Shown here: in pieces, positions 24,827-32,897 of the stretch | How positions within the stretch are numbered: position 1 is the first letter of the stretch | How the letters are laid out: each line of letters begins with the position of its first letter | Program-made: the position numbers and the translations under genes | Source of the DNA: Paludibacterium purpuratum | Lineage (GTDB): Bacteria; Pseudomonadota; Gammaproteobacteria; Burkholderiales; Chromobacteriaceae | Length of the DNA stretch: 64,000 bases | NCBI RefSeq assembly: GCF_004363805.1 | Contig: NZ_SNZP01000006.1 | Coordinates: 186,001-250,000 of the forward strand | Direction of reading: 5' to 3' | The notes under the pieces: generated by a model | Told to the model about the DNA's origin: nothing | Databases searched by the model: none | Seen by the model: only the letters and a program-made list of their open reading frames with translations

Positions 24827-26633
24827 ATCTATCTTTCGCCGACGGAGACTGAAAATTTTCAATAACAAATTCATGGTCCTGGAAGGGTGCAAACACGGGG
24901 AATGAATCTGTCTCTACATCTTTTAATTGCCGCTGATTAACAATAGTCTTGAAACAACGGGATGCCAGAAGTAATTCATCAAGCCTATATGAGATCTTGG
25001 CCCGAACACTGGATTCGAAATCTAGATATGCACTCACATCCAGAGTCGTCGTTTCCGCGAGCCAACGCAGGCACTCATCAAAATAGTGATAATATAATTG
25101 CCGCTCAGAATGATGCAGGAAAGTCATGATTTCATGATAGAGTCGATATTCCAGGCAATCTCCATAGATATCGAAAAATATTTTGGACTCTCTGCGATAC
25201 TCTTCTTGCGCAGCCACATACTCTTCAAGGCTATTATCCTGCAGGTTTACATGGAATTTTCTAAACGCTTCTTCAAAGACTTGTACACGTCCATCTAGAA
25301 ATTTATATCGCCACCTTTCACCAAGTGCAGGAGGCGGCGTATCGGACGATTTGGCCAGACGGTTGTATGCCTCCGTACCATAATAAACATTCATCTTATT
25401 TTGAAGATGCTGGACCTTGGCAAAACCGGATTGACGTAACCAGGCATAATTCTGCCTCAGCTCTTCAAAGGTCATTTCCGGGTCAAACATAATATACCCA
25501 AAATTAATACTGTCCTTCGGAAAAGCCGCTAGCTCAAGCTCATTGATTGCCTGCTCGTTTTCAGCAACTGTGATCTCCTTCTGCCACCTATCCAATATGG
25601 CCTGCACACCGGATTCAATTCCGATAAAGATATGGGAAAGGCCGACCGCTTGCAGTTTTCTAATGAGATCATGTTTTACTGTATTCGCTCGTACTTCCGC
25701 GTAAAATTTTACGTCAATTTTCTCGCGATCGAGCACGCCGATAAAATCATCCAACCAGCGCAGTCCTTTGTTCGAAGGCATAATGAATAAATCATCGACA
25801 AAGGAAAAACGGCGTACTCCATAATTTTCAATGAGCGACTTCATTTCATTGACAATATCGAGCGGACTCCGCCGAACGACATTATGATCGCCATAGATTT
25901 GATGGATGGAGCAAAACGTACATGATGCGAAGCAGCCGCGAGAGGTCATCATGTATGCAGACGGAAAAACGTCTTGATTATTTTTTACCTTGAACTCGAA
26001 ATCGCTGCGGAATGGCGTCGGCAAATTATCGATATTTGCAAGGCGTTTGCGGGATGGGTTACGTATGATCTTGCCATTAGAGCGAAAAGTCACTCCCTGA
26101 ATGCTGCTTACGCCTTGCTCATAAAGTATTTTATAGGCGAGTTCGGTGATGAGGTACTCTCCCTCTCCACGGCATGCAGTGTCCAGATATTCGCAATCGG
26201 CAAGTACCAGCTCGTCAGCGCTGCTGGCTATCATGCCGCCAATGGCAATATGAATATCTGGCCGATTTTGCTTAATCAGCTTTGCAATATTTTTGGCATG
26301 CCGATAGGAGCGCTCAGACTTGCAAGAAATACCGACAAGTGCAATATCTTCAATCGATAGGGCTCTTTCGACGACTTTCTCATCGGAAAGCACCTCCATC
26401 TCGGCGTTGATACATTCAAATTCGAAACCAGCCTTTTTGAGCGCCCCCGACAAATACGCCAACGCTAGGCTTTCTGTGAATTTTGTTCTGTTTTTAACCG
26501 CAGCCTCCCACAGAAAAGGCTGTATCAAAACAACGACTGATTTCCGCTGTTCGGTGTTATACCAAATTTTATCTTCTGGTTCGGCTGCTACTCGTGCCGC
26601 GGAAAAAGGCCGTAGTGGCTGAATTGACATCAT
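24753..26633 (-). CDS. Cobalamin-binding-domain radical SAM enzyme
   Basis: Class B-type radical SAM protein, 626 residues. Residues 30-200 form a B12-binding-like Rossmann domain (VVVLIQPFLWEA, LVGISCKSERSYRHAK, IAIGGMIASSADE) without the DxHxxG motif, as is usual for this class. The radical SAM core has RGCFASCTFCSIH with cluster cysteines C234, C238 and C241, and FVDDLFIM, FIGIESGVQAI downstream. A C-terminal 200-residue helical region follows. Members methylate unactivated carbons or rearrange sugars, which would fit C-methylation of a cyclitol. The first ATG (26633) overlaps the NDK-like gene's stop (ATGA). Confidence 0.87.
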   Translation of the reverse strand: MMSIQPLRPFSAARVAAEPEDKIWYNTEQRKSVVVLIQPFLWEAAVKNRTKFTESLALAYLSGALKKAGFEFECINAEMEVLSDEKVVERALSIEDIALVGISCKSERSYRHAKNIAKLIKQNRPDIHIAIGGMIASSADELVLADCEYLDTACRGEGEYLITELAYKILYEQGVSSIQGVTFRSNGKIIRNPSRKRLANIDNLPTPFRSDFEFKVKNNQDVFPSAYMMTSRGCFASCTFCSIHQIYGDHNVVRRSPLDIVNEMKSLIENYGVRRFSFVDDLFIMPSNKGLRWLDDFIGVLDREKIDVKFYAEVRANTVKHDLIRKLQAVGLSHIFIGIESGVQAILDRWQKEITVAENEQAINELELAAFPKDSINFGYIMFDPEMTFEELRQNYAWLRQSGFAKVQHLQNKMNVYYGTEAYNRLAKSSDTPPPALGERWRYKFLDGRVQVFEEAFRKFHVNLQDNSLEEYVAAQEEYRRESKIFFDIYGDCLEYRLYHEIMTFLHHSERQLYYHYFDECLRWLAETTTLDVSAYLDFESSVRAKISYRLDELLLASRCFKTIVNQRQLKDVETDSFPVFAPFQDHEFVIENFQSPSAKDRYESNVRFVGIKQAASGNFHAIVPH

Positions 26634-27523
26634 ACTAGGCAGTCCTCAATAACCGGCTTAGCGTTAGCGAAATGTGTACTAGCGAATCGTGCAGCAATGG
26701 CGATCTTGTGCATTCTTGACATTGGCCCAAGCAGACGCTCAACATCGGAAATAAGTTTTAACCAGTTGATCTTTCCATCCTCAAGCGCTGAAAATAAATT
26801 CTGTATATGACAAACATCATCTAGCGCCAAACTTTCCAAAATTTCTCTTTTTGCATCTTTGTACGCTAAAGAATGCTTTGGACTATCATAAAATACAGTG
26901 CGGAGCGCCCATTTGATATCAAAACGACCAGCACTGTTTAATGAAAGTATTTTCCGCCTAACATTTGATGGAAAAAAAATCCCCATCTCACGAATAAAGT
27001 CTAGAGACTCATCTGGGATATGAATAAAAGTAAGTACCGACTCCTGCACTCGCGAAAGAGAATGTCGCAGATCTCCTGGTTGACGGGTGGTCGGACTGCT
27101 TGTGCCTTTTCGTTTCGATAACAGTGTCGGCAAACCACCACGCTTATCGCTATCGGCGCCATTGCAAATCATGAGCGCATAAAATGCTGGCAACCCGTCC
27201 AAAAGCAAATCCATTGCATCGATTCGCTCTCTAGTCGCAACATTTAGCTGATATTTCCAGCACTCGCGGATCGTATATCGATTGTATTGAATTCGATCTC
27301 CCCAAATACAACGATAGCCATCGCGCTCAAGTGCAGCTAGCACATCGAATGCATGCCCAGTAATTAAACTATCTGGACGAAATATTACGGGGACAAAGCT
27401 CTTAAGGGTGCTGAGGTCTGTTATCTCCAATTCAGCAATATCGTCGACGACATCGCGAAAATAGGGATCCGTGCTGAATATTTCCAACTTTCGGGGATGA
27501 TTAGTCAGAGAATCCAGAGTCAC
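26630..27523 (-). CDS. Nucleoside-diphosphate-kinase-like domain with C-terminal extension
   Basis: Not obvious from overall length (297 residues), but residues 44-185 follow the NDK fold in order: FRPDSLITGHAFDVLAALER (like IKPDGV...GEIIKRFE in NDK), a gap region, QPGDLRHSL (like PGTIRGDF) and LTFIHIPDESLDFIREMGIFF. The last carries His168 at the position of the phospho-histidine in NIIHGSDS. The usual Lys of KPD is Arg49 and the Asn before IIH is Thr. About 110 further residues follow with no family I recognise. It may transfer phosphate to an unusual acceptor, or be a non-catalytic relic. Coupled by ATGA overlaps on both sides. Confidence 0.6.
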   Translation of the reverse strand: MTLDSLTNHPRKLEIFSTDPYFRDVVDDIAELEITDLSTLKSFVPVIFRPDSLITGHAFDVLAALERDGYRCIWGDRIQYNRYTIRECWKYQLNVATRERIDAMDLLLDGLPAFYALMICNGADSDKRGGLPTLLSKRKGTSSPTTRQPGDLRHSLSRVQESVLTFIHIPDESLDFIREMGIFFPSNVRRKILSLNSAGRFDIKWALRTVFYDSPKHSLAYKDAKREILESLALDDVCHIQNLFSALEDGKINWLKLISDVERLLGPMSRMHKIAIAARFASTHFANAKPVIEDCLV

Positions 27524-28356
27524 TGCCTTGCCCCATGGATAGATAAAGTTCTTGAACAGTAATTGATTGCCGATTTGACAGCATATTCTATTGCTTGCCC
27601 TTGCTGCATTGCCGCAACAAATGCACCGGAAAACGCATCTCCGGCACCAATAGTGTCGACAATCTCAGGGATTGAAGGGGCTTCAAAAAATGCTTCACCT
27701 TCAGAGTTCAAGACCCTGACCCCCTGGCTACCGCACGTCACAATTACCTGGCTATCTTTAGGTACACTCGATATACCAGACACATTGAATTCTGCGATAT
27801 TGGCAATGACGTATTTAGGCCACTTTGAAGGTGGGAGCAATGAAATGATGCGAGCACTGAATGAGTTTAGGCACAATACAGCACGAGAAAGATCCAGCCT
27901 ATCGATTAACCAGAGCATCAAATCGGTTGGCAAGTCGAATATAACCGACATGTCGGCCCCATCTTTCCAGCTGCTCCTCACATGCTCAATAAAATTTTCG
28001 CTTCTTGATATCTCATTAGAGAAAAGCAATAAATTCCGCTTATCTGCATAGGCGATTATGTCTACCCGGCCAGTTGGCAGTATCGGGTCCACAGCAACCC
28101 GTTCGGTATTAATACGGGTTTTAGTAAGAGATTGCAGTAGAGCAACGCCGGCATCATCTTGGCCAACCATCGATATTAAGCTGACGCTTTCATGGCCATT
28201 TTCCACAATGGCCTTTGCCACGTTGGCCCCGTGTCCGCCATGACATACCTCACGCTTCACTACGCGTGTTGCCTCCTCAACCCCAAATCGATCTTCAACA
28301 TACAAGATGTTATCCAGATTTAATGAGCCATATACATCGATCCTAGCGCCGAACAT
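27520..28356 (-). CDS. PfkB-family carbohydrate kinase
   Basis: ATP-dependent kinase for a sugar, cyclitol or nucleoside. The 278-residue ribokinase fold has the substrate-side GGHGANVAKAIVENG, VGQDDAGVALLQSL, VTCGSQGVRV and the catalytic signature DTIGAGDAFSGAFVAAM with its Asp. In a pathway that makes free inositol, an inositol kinase or a kinase for a downstream cyclitol is plausible. Its ATG lies 14 nt inside the RidA-like gene, and it overlaps the NDK-like gene by 4 nt. PfkB sequence does not reveal substrate. Confidence 0.87.
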   Translation of the reverse strand: MFGARIDVYGSLNLDNILYVEDRFGVEEATRVVKREVCHGGHGANVAKAIVENGHESVSLISMVGQDDAGVALLQSLTKTRINTERVAVDPILPTGRVDIIAYADKRNLLLFSNEISRSENFIEHVRSSWKDGADMSVIFDLPTDLMLWLIDRLDLSRAVLCLNSFSARIISLLPPSKWPKYVIANIAEFNVSGISSVPKDSQVIVTCGSQGVRVLNSEGEAFFEAPSIPEIVDTIGAGDAFSGAFVAAMQQGQAIEYAVKSAINYCSRTLSIHGARQ

Positions 28357-28732
28357 ATGCCACGCCTTCTATCTCGACATGATGTCCTTCAACAGCCAGT
28401 GCACTGACTTCTACTAATGTGCTCGCCGGCCGATGCTGATCAAAGTAGCGATTTCTTACGGTATTGAATGCTTCGAAATCGGCCATAGACCTAAGGAATA
28501 TCGTCACCTTGACCAGATCCGAGATAGTGCCGCCACACGCCTCGAGGATAGCCTTAAGATTTTCAAAGACGGCCACTGCTTGCTCACCAATATTCGATCC
28601 AATCGTATTGCCATCACTATCTACGGCTACCTGACCTGAAATGAATATAAATGTGCCATCGGAAAGCGGTACCGTTTGATAAGGAGAGTAATGTCCAATC
28701 GGCTTGCTATGCATGCTAATTCTATTGTCCAT
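28343..28732 (-). CDS. RidA/YjgF-family protein lacking the catalytic arginine
   Basis: Small trimeric-fold protein. FISGQVAVDSDGNTIG, EQAVAVFENLKAILEACGG, LVKVTIFLRSMADFEAFN and HVEIEGVAYV are family-typical. In imine-deaminating RidA the sequence PARSCVEV carries the essential Arg105; here it is PASTLVEV, with Ser at that place. It is therefore probably not an enamine/imine deaminase but one of the divergent Rid subfamilies that occur in biosynthetic operons with other chemistry. ATG 28732 (MDNRISMH) gives an 11-nt overlap with the SDR; the frame extends to 28759. Confidence 0.85.
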   Translation of the reverse strand: MDNRISMHSKPIGHYSPYQTVPLSDGTFIFISGQVAVDSDGNTIGSNIGEQAVAVFENLKAILEACGGTISDLVKVTIFLRSMADFEAFNTVRNRYFDQHRPASTLVEVSALAVEGHHVEIEGVAYVRR

Positions 28733-29411
28733 ATGTCGAGTGAATTGAGGAGATCTCAAGCGTGCGTACTTCGATATAGCTGGGCAAAGAAAGCAACTTC
28801 TCTACAACCATGCTTACATCTGCTACCTCGAGGCTCCCAGGACGGCTTCCAAGGTTTTTATTACGAAACGTCGTGTTTACACGACTAAGTCGTAGTTCTG
28901 TCACGCCGATAAAGGCCGAACGCAGCTCTTCCCTCAAACATTTGACGTACATTGAGAAGCCCGCTTTGGAGGCGCAATATGCTGCGCGATTGGGATAGGC
29001 GTTATCTGCGGCGTCACTTGATATAGCAAACAATCTGGCATTCTCGCTCGGCGATAGATTTTTAAACACTTCCGTCACTAAAATCGCATTTGCCGACATA
29101 TTGGTATTCACCATCGCCTGCCAATCGGCTAAGGGGGTGCTTGTCGCACCAAACCACTCTCCAATGCCTGCATTCAAAACAAGACAATCGAAGGTTGATA
29201 CTGAGCTGGCTATCTGTTTAACGGCACTCTCAATTTGAGCCGGAATCTGCACATCACACATGACCTGTGTGTAATTATCATGTGAAATCAGATCTTCATT
29301 TGGTGTTCTGCTCAACCCAAAACATTTGAATCCATTGGCAAGAAGCATGTGTGCCAATCCGGCACCAATTCCCCGGCTGCTTCCGCTAATGATTGCTACC
29401 CTGGCACTCAT
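28722..29411 (-). CDS. Short-chain dehydrogenase/reductase
   Basis: NAD(P)-dependent oxidoreductase, probably acting on a cyclitol or sugar ketone made in this operon. The 229-residue classical SDR has SGSSRGIGAG near residue 9, VLNAGIGEW, the catalytic Ser in FAISSDAAD and YCASK with the YxxxK pair. It is slightly shorter than most SDRs, ending soon after LEISSIHSTYGQ. Coupled to the DJ-1-like gene by an ATGA overlap. Substrate unknown. Confidence 0.87.
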   Translation of the reverse strand: MSARVAIISGSSRGIGAGLAHMLLANGFKCFGLSRTPNEDLISHDNYTQVMCDVQIPAQIESAVKQIASSVSTFDCLVLNAGIGEWFGATSTPLADWQAMVNTNMSANAILVTEVFKNLSPSENARLFAISSDAADNAYPNRAAYCASKAGFSMYVKCLREELRSAFIGVTELRLSRVNTTFRNKNLGSRPGSLEVADVSMVVEKLLSLPSYIEVRTLEISSIHSTYGQ

Positions 29412-29968
29412 TTTATGTGCGTCCCCATCTCTAACCTTGCCGTCAGGCGGCTAAATGCCTCTGGCGAAACGATTTTTATAGCTAGCAATATTGCCTCCAC
29501 CGACTTAAGGTAATAGTCGTTGACATTACCGGCAATTGAGACAATTTGCTGATTAATCGTTATGCGATTAGGAGAAATAGAAAAATAATTTTCATACTCA
29601 GCCATTTTTTGTGAATGGCAGCTCACCACCGATTCGGCACCAACCCCCGCTTGTTTCAACAGTCTTAAACCCGAACAAATACAAAATAGCCTGACACCTT
29701 CCCTATAGCACTTCTGTATAAGTTTCAGAGCATCACCGGAAGCCACATAGTCTTCCGAATGCCCGGGAAGTATTAAAATCCCCGGGAGTTGGTTGCCGAT
29801 AGATTCCGTACGGATTTCTATACCTGTCTTAGACTTAGACGAAGTGCCGCAGCCGACAAAGGTAATCGTGGGATCCGTTTCACTATTTAGCTTGCATTGA
29901 ATGGCTAACATCGGAAGAACATCAAATTCATCGAAGCCATCTTCTATTAGTATTTTTATCGAATCCAT
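29408..29968 (-). CDS. DJ-1/PfpI superfamily protein
   Basis: A 186-residue protein with the DJ-1/PfpI nucleophile elbow LFCICSGLRLL (Cys98), an acidic residue in LIEDGFDEFDVLP near the N-terminus and ILILPGHSEDYV before the elbow. Family members include isonitrile hydratases, glyoxalase III and amidotransferase-like proteins, so a hydrolase or isomerase role is possible. It starts at ATG 29968, directly after the inositol-phosphate synthase stop. Its function in the pathway cannot be read from sequence. Confidence 0.75.
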   Translation of the reverse strand: MDSIKILIEDGFDEFDVLPMLAIQCKLNSETDPTITFVGCGTSSKSKTGIEIRTESIGNQLPGILILPGHSEDYVASGDALKLIQKCYREGVRLFCICSGLRLLKQAGVGAESVVSCHSQKMAEYENYFSISPNRITINQQIVSIAGNVNDYYLKSVEAILLAIKIVSPEAFSRLTARLEMGTHIK

Positions 29969-30937
29969 TCACATGCCTGGAGACTTGAGCAATGAGGCGA
30001 CTTCCTGACTCATCCCCCCCAAGCCCATGCGCTGTTGTGACGCAGCGACCCGGACAAGGTCGATAATCACCCCGGCTGCGTTCGATGAATCCTGTACCTT
30101 GAGTTTTGCATCAAAGACAACTTCTGTTCCCGCCCAGCCCGCTGCGGTTATGTTGAAGTATGCGATCTTGGTATCTTCCAATTGACTCAAAAAACCACCC
30201 GAGGGAATCACTTCAACCTTGCCGGCATCGACCCCTCCCAATGCATTCATCTTGGACTCGCGTTTGGAGGATGGGTTAATCGCAAGATTCTTGAAGTCTG
30301 AGTTACCACCGAGATTGACCTGGAATGAGCTCTGCAGCGTCAATCCGCGGTCAGAGATCAACTTAAGAAGCCCTTTGTGAATGACAGAGCTACCAAAGTG
30401 AGAGGCTAGGTCATCCCCCAAAAGCGCGGTCCCTTGCTTTGTGAAACGCGCAAGGATCTCCGGTGTCCGTGCAATTTTTTCAGGCGTGCAATTGACGAAT
30501 GCCACATTGGCAGCCAAAGCCGCTTCGGCGTACCACTCGGCCTGCTGCTGTAGACCGGTAGGCAGACCATATAGCAGCACTTCGGCACCTGATCTCTTAA
30601 GCGCCTCGGCAACGGCAGCTACATCATCTTCGGCAGCAATACCCCGCATAATGGATGGACCTACCGGCAAGTTGGCTACGATCACGGGATAATTATTTTC
30701 TCCGCAAAAGATTGCTTCACTTAGCGGGCGGCCAATTTTACGCTCATCAATATCAAAACCTGCCACAAACTCAATATCGAATACACTAAAGCCACCAAGC
30801 ACACTCTGCCGAATTCCTGGCCACTCTTCGGGTTTAACGCCTTGCTGGTGTAGTGATTCATAATAAGTAACGCCTTGCATCAAAGCGCTTGCATTATTAC
30901 CAATTCCCGCAATTGCCAATTTCAATTTCTGTTGCAT
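29969..30937 (-). CDS. ino1: myo-Inositol-1-phosphate synthase, short actinobacterial type
   Basis: NAD+-dependent cyclisation of glucose 6-phosphate to 1L-myo-inositol 1-phosphate. The 322-residue protein aligns by eye with Mycobacterium Ino1: AIAGIGNNASALMQGVTYY, FVAGFDIDERKIG, AFVNCTPEKIA, LGDDLASHFGSSVIHKGLL, NLGGNSDFKNL and SSNAAGVIIDLVRVA. It is somewhat shorter than the roughly 360-residue mycobacterial enzyme. An open frame reaches 30985, but ATG 30937 with GAGG seven bases upstream is clearly the start. Bacterial Ino1 outside actinobacteria is uncommon and often marks aminocyclitol clusters, so it is the best clue to the pathway's starting material. Confidence 0.9.
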   Translation of the reverse strand: MQQKLKLAIAGIGNNASALMQGVTYYESLHQQGVKPEEWPGIRQSVLGGFSVFDIEFVAGFDIDERKIGRPLSEAIFCGENNYPVIVANLPVGPSIMRGIAAEDDVAAVAEALKRSGAEVLLYGLPTGLQQQAEWYAEAALAANVAFVNCTPEKIARTPEILARFTKQGTALLGDDLASHFGSSVIHKGLLKLISDRGLTLQSSFQVNLGGNSDFKNLAINPSSKRESKMNALGGVDAGKVEVIPSGGFLSQLEDTKIAYFNITAAGWAGTEVVFDAKLKVQDSSNAAGVIIDLVRVAASQQRMGLGGMSQEVASLLKSPGM

Positions 30938-30938
30938 G

Positions 30939-31853
30939 TTAGCGCCTCGTAATTTCCAAGTATCTCTTGCATATCTCAACTTCACTGTTTACATCTGCCA
31001 TATACTGATCGTTAATGAGTGATCTGTAATAATTTCTCTGCCAATCCCTTGGCACACTTTGTGTCATAGCTAGCGAACTGGAGAGAACGGCACCTGTATT
31101 GGGATCAAGCACCACTGCATTTTTATCGCCGCCACTAGACCACCGCAGGCGCAATTCATCTTGTTCGGCACAGCGGTTGAAAGTGATTTTCACAGCTCTA
31201 CCGTCAATATCTAATAGAACTTCTCCAATATCATCCGTTTCACAAATAATATCTTCGCCACGATAGGTTCTTACTGAATGGAGGATTTGTAGTGAAGATT
31301 CGACAGTATCGCCAAGACTACCGAAAATCTCCTCTACGATTGCCAAACAATGAACACCCAGATCGCCAAGAGCCCCTCCTGCACTAAACGCAGAAAGGTG
31401 CCTCCATTTGAATGCTGTTTCTCTACTTGCAAGAAATGAGTGATTGAAATCAATCTGGATACGATCGATATTCCCCGAGATAGATTTCAAGAAAGCTAGC
31501 AGAGGATGACTTCTCCACTGAAAGAAAACTGCTAACCGCCCTTTGGCAATCATGTCAGAAACTTTTTCCAGCTCGTCAATACTATTGACAAGAGGCTTAT
31601 CGGCGATAACACGACCTTTGCAGGACGTTATATGAGAAAAATGAGCTGCGGGGATCGATGATATGAAGGTTATATCTGATGACCCTGCTGCCAAATCCTG
31701 CACTGGACGGAAATATTGGTTCAACGGGGAATCAGACAAATGGGAGAAATCGTTGATATAAATCGCATCTAACGAATAATCTGTAAATCTCGCCATATTT
31801 TCATGGTGAACAAGCCCATAACCACGACCTACGACGCTATACGTTCTCCGCAT
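30939..31853 (-). CDS. Gfo/Idh/MocA-family dehydrogenase
   Basis: NAD(P)-dependent oxidoreductase, plausibly an inositol 2-dehydrogenase giving an inosose. The 304-residue protein has the N-terminal Rossmann start YSVVGRGYGLVHHEN, the Lys of the EKP motif in IADKPLVNS, and the conserved GGALGDLGVHCLAIVE with the active-site His. It ends one base before the inositol-phosphate synthase ATG region and overlaps the TOPRIM-like gene by 17 nt. Related enzymes also act on UDP-sugars and aminocyclitols. Inositol is favoured because Ino1 and IMPase are in the same operon. Confidence 0.84.
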   Translation of the reverse strand: MRRTYSVVGRGYGLVHHENMARFTDYSLDAIYINDFSHLSDSPLNQYFRPVQDLAAGSSDITFISSIPAAHFSHITSCKGRVIADKPLVNSIDELEKVSDMIAKGRLAVFFQWRSHPLLAFLKSISGNIDRIQIDFNHSFLASRETAFKWRHLSAFSAGGALGDLGVHCLAIVEEIFGSLGDTVESSLQILHSVRTYRGEDIICETDDIGEVLLDIDGRAVKITFNRCAEQDELRLRWSSGGDKNAVVLDPNTGAVLSSSLAMTQSVPRDWQRNYYRSLINDQYMADVNSEVEICKRYLEITRR

Positions 31854-32430
31854 CTCTCATCACCTGTTTAAGCGTTTCCAAACCAGCCTTTGAATTGAGC
31901 AAATCACAGATATCGGAGTATACCGATGGCAGATTTGCAATCTTAATTTGGCTACTTATATTATTTTCACGCAAAGCATCAACCGCTTTAGAAACATATT
32001 TGGCGACGCCACTCTCAAATGTGGCAACTGATAAATTATTCTCCCTAACCACATAAGCACAGGTAGTGGAAGGCAAACGCAACTGCTCCAACAGTTGTGT
32101 CATACCCCCCCCAGGAACCCCCACTGCGGGCAGCCCCACTTCATACAGCTTCCAGCAATCCGACTCCCCCTCCACAATAAAAACGGCCTCTTGGATGGGC
32201 AGTAGCCGGAGTGAGTTTGCATATAATGAAATATTTCGATTATCGCTCTCTAGCCAAAAGGAATTCCCTTCTCCTTTCAATCCAGTGCGTCGACGCGAAC
32301 ACCCCTCGGCGCCATCAACTCCGAAGTATTGAAAGGTAAAACCTGGATGGGCCTGTTGAACACAAAATTTATTCAGTGTTTCAACGGAAATGGATTTGTG
32401 CTGAGCTAGCAATTCAAGCGTGAGATTCAA
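31837..32430 (-). CDS. Degenerate TOPRIM-like protein, first gene of the cyclitol operon
   Basis: A 197-residue protein. Residues 80-108, EAVFIVEGESDCWKLYEVGL then PAVGVPGGG, match the first half of primase-type TOPRIM domains (catalytic Glu87). The metal-binding DxD that should follow is replaced by REN in YVVRENNLS, and no zinc-finger or helicase part is present. C-terminal SDICDLLNSKAG resembles the end of such domains. The only plausible start is TTG 32430, with AGGTG eight bases before it. Why a primase-like fragment heads a biosynthetic operon is unclear: it could be a phage relic captured as a leader gene, or a repurposed regulator. Confidence 0.6.
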   Translation of the reverse strand: MNLTLELLAQHKSISVETLNKFCVQQAHPGFTFQYFGVDGAEGCSRRRTGLKGEGNSFWLESDNRNISLYANSLRLLPIQEAVFIVEGESDCWKLYEVGLPAVGVPGGGMTQLLEQLRLPSTTCAYVVRENNLSVATFESGVAKYVSKAVDALRENNISSQIKIANLPSVYSDICDLLNSKAGLETLKQVMRDAENV

Positions 32431-32897
32431 AACATGTCACCTGTTGCATATAAATAATTTCCGCAAGGCCAAATGCGAACCGCCACTTTCTGAAGCGTTG
32501 GCAATGTGAAGTCACGGCGACACCTTCTCAGAGGTGTGCTCTGTCCTTGACACCCAGAGCACACTATGCAAAAGAACAATTGAATGACACCGGATTAGTG
32601 CATTGGCATAGCGCCGGAATATCACACACCCCATTCTAAATGTCAATGGCATTTATGCCAGGAGGATTACTACCAACGCAGACCGACACCATGTGACTCG
32701 CTCCGCCAGTGCGACACCTATTGGGATGCCCCATCCTTTGGAGTCAGTGACGCACAACAAGTCATCTAAATTGCTTGGCGCTTTTGTCTTTCGAATGAGC
32801 GAGATGGTTGAAAACGATAAACAAGAGGGGAACAAGGAAGAGAAAAACAGCGCCGCAGCCCATCTCGGCCTGAAGAGGCAGTGACATCCCATACATA
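32431..32897. other. Intergenic right border of the island
   Basis: About 470 bp upstream of the minus operon. It should hold that operon's promoter, though I could not identify convincing -35/-10 elements. A 10-bp hairpin lies inside it. Small frames (for example 32693-32884 plus, 32653-32892 minus) have no ribosome site or known family. Composition rises to the right, making this the likely right boundary of the island. Confidence 0.35.
32534..32564. repeat. 10-bp inverted repeat upstream of the cyclitol operon
   Basis: GTGTGCTCTG (32534-32543) and CAGAGCACAC (32555-32564), perfect arms around an 11-nt loop, about 105 bp upstream of the TOPRIM-like start. Could be an operator for the operon or the terminator of a lost gene; no U-tract on either strand. 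Confidence 0.45.

Noticed and set aside
32620-32700. Eighteen-codon frame containing MPGG, checked as another leader peptide
   Set aside because: Too short for a leader and core, no acidic helix, and an unconvincing ribosome site.
32653-32892. Small frames on both strands (79 aa minus, 63 aa plus) in the gap before hmp
   Set aside because: No ribosome site, no recognisable family, and composition unlike real genes nearby; more likely non-coding border DNA.
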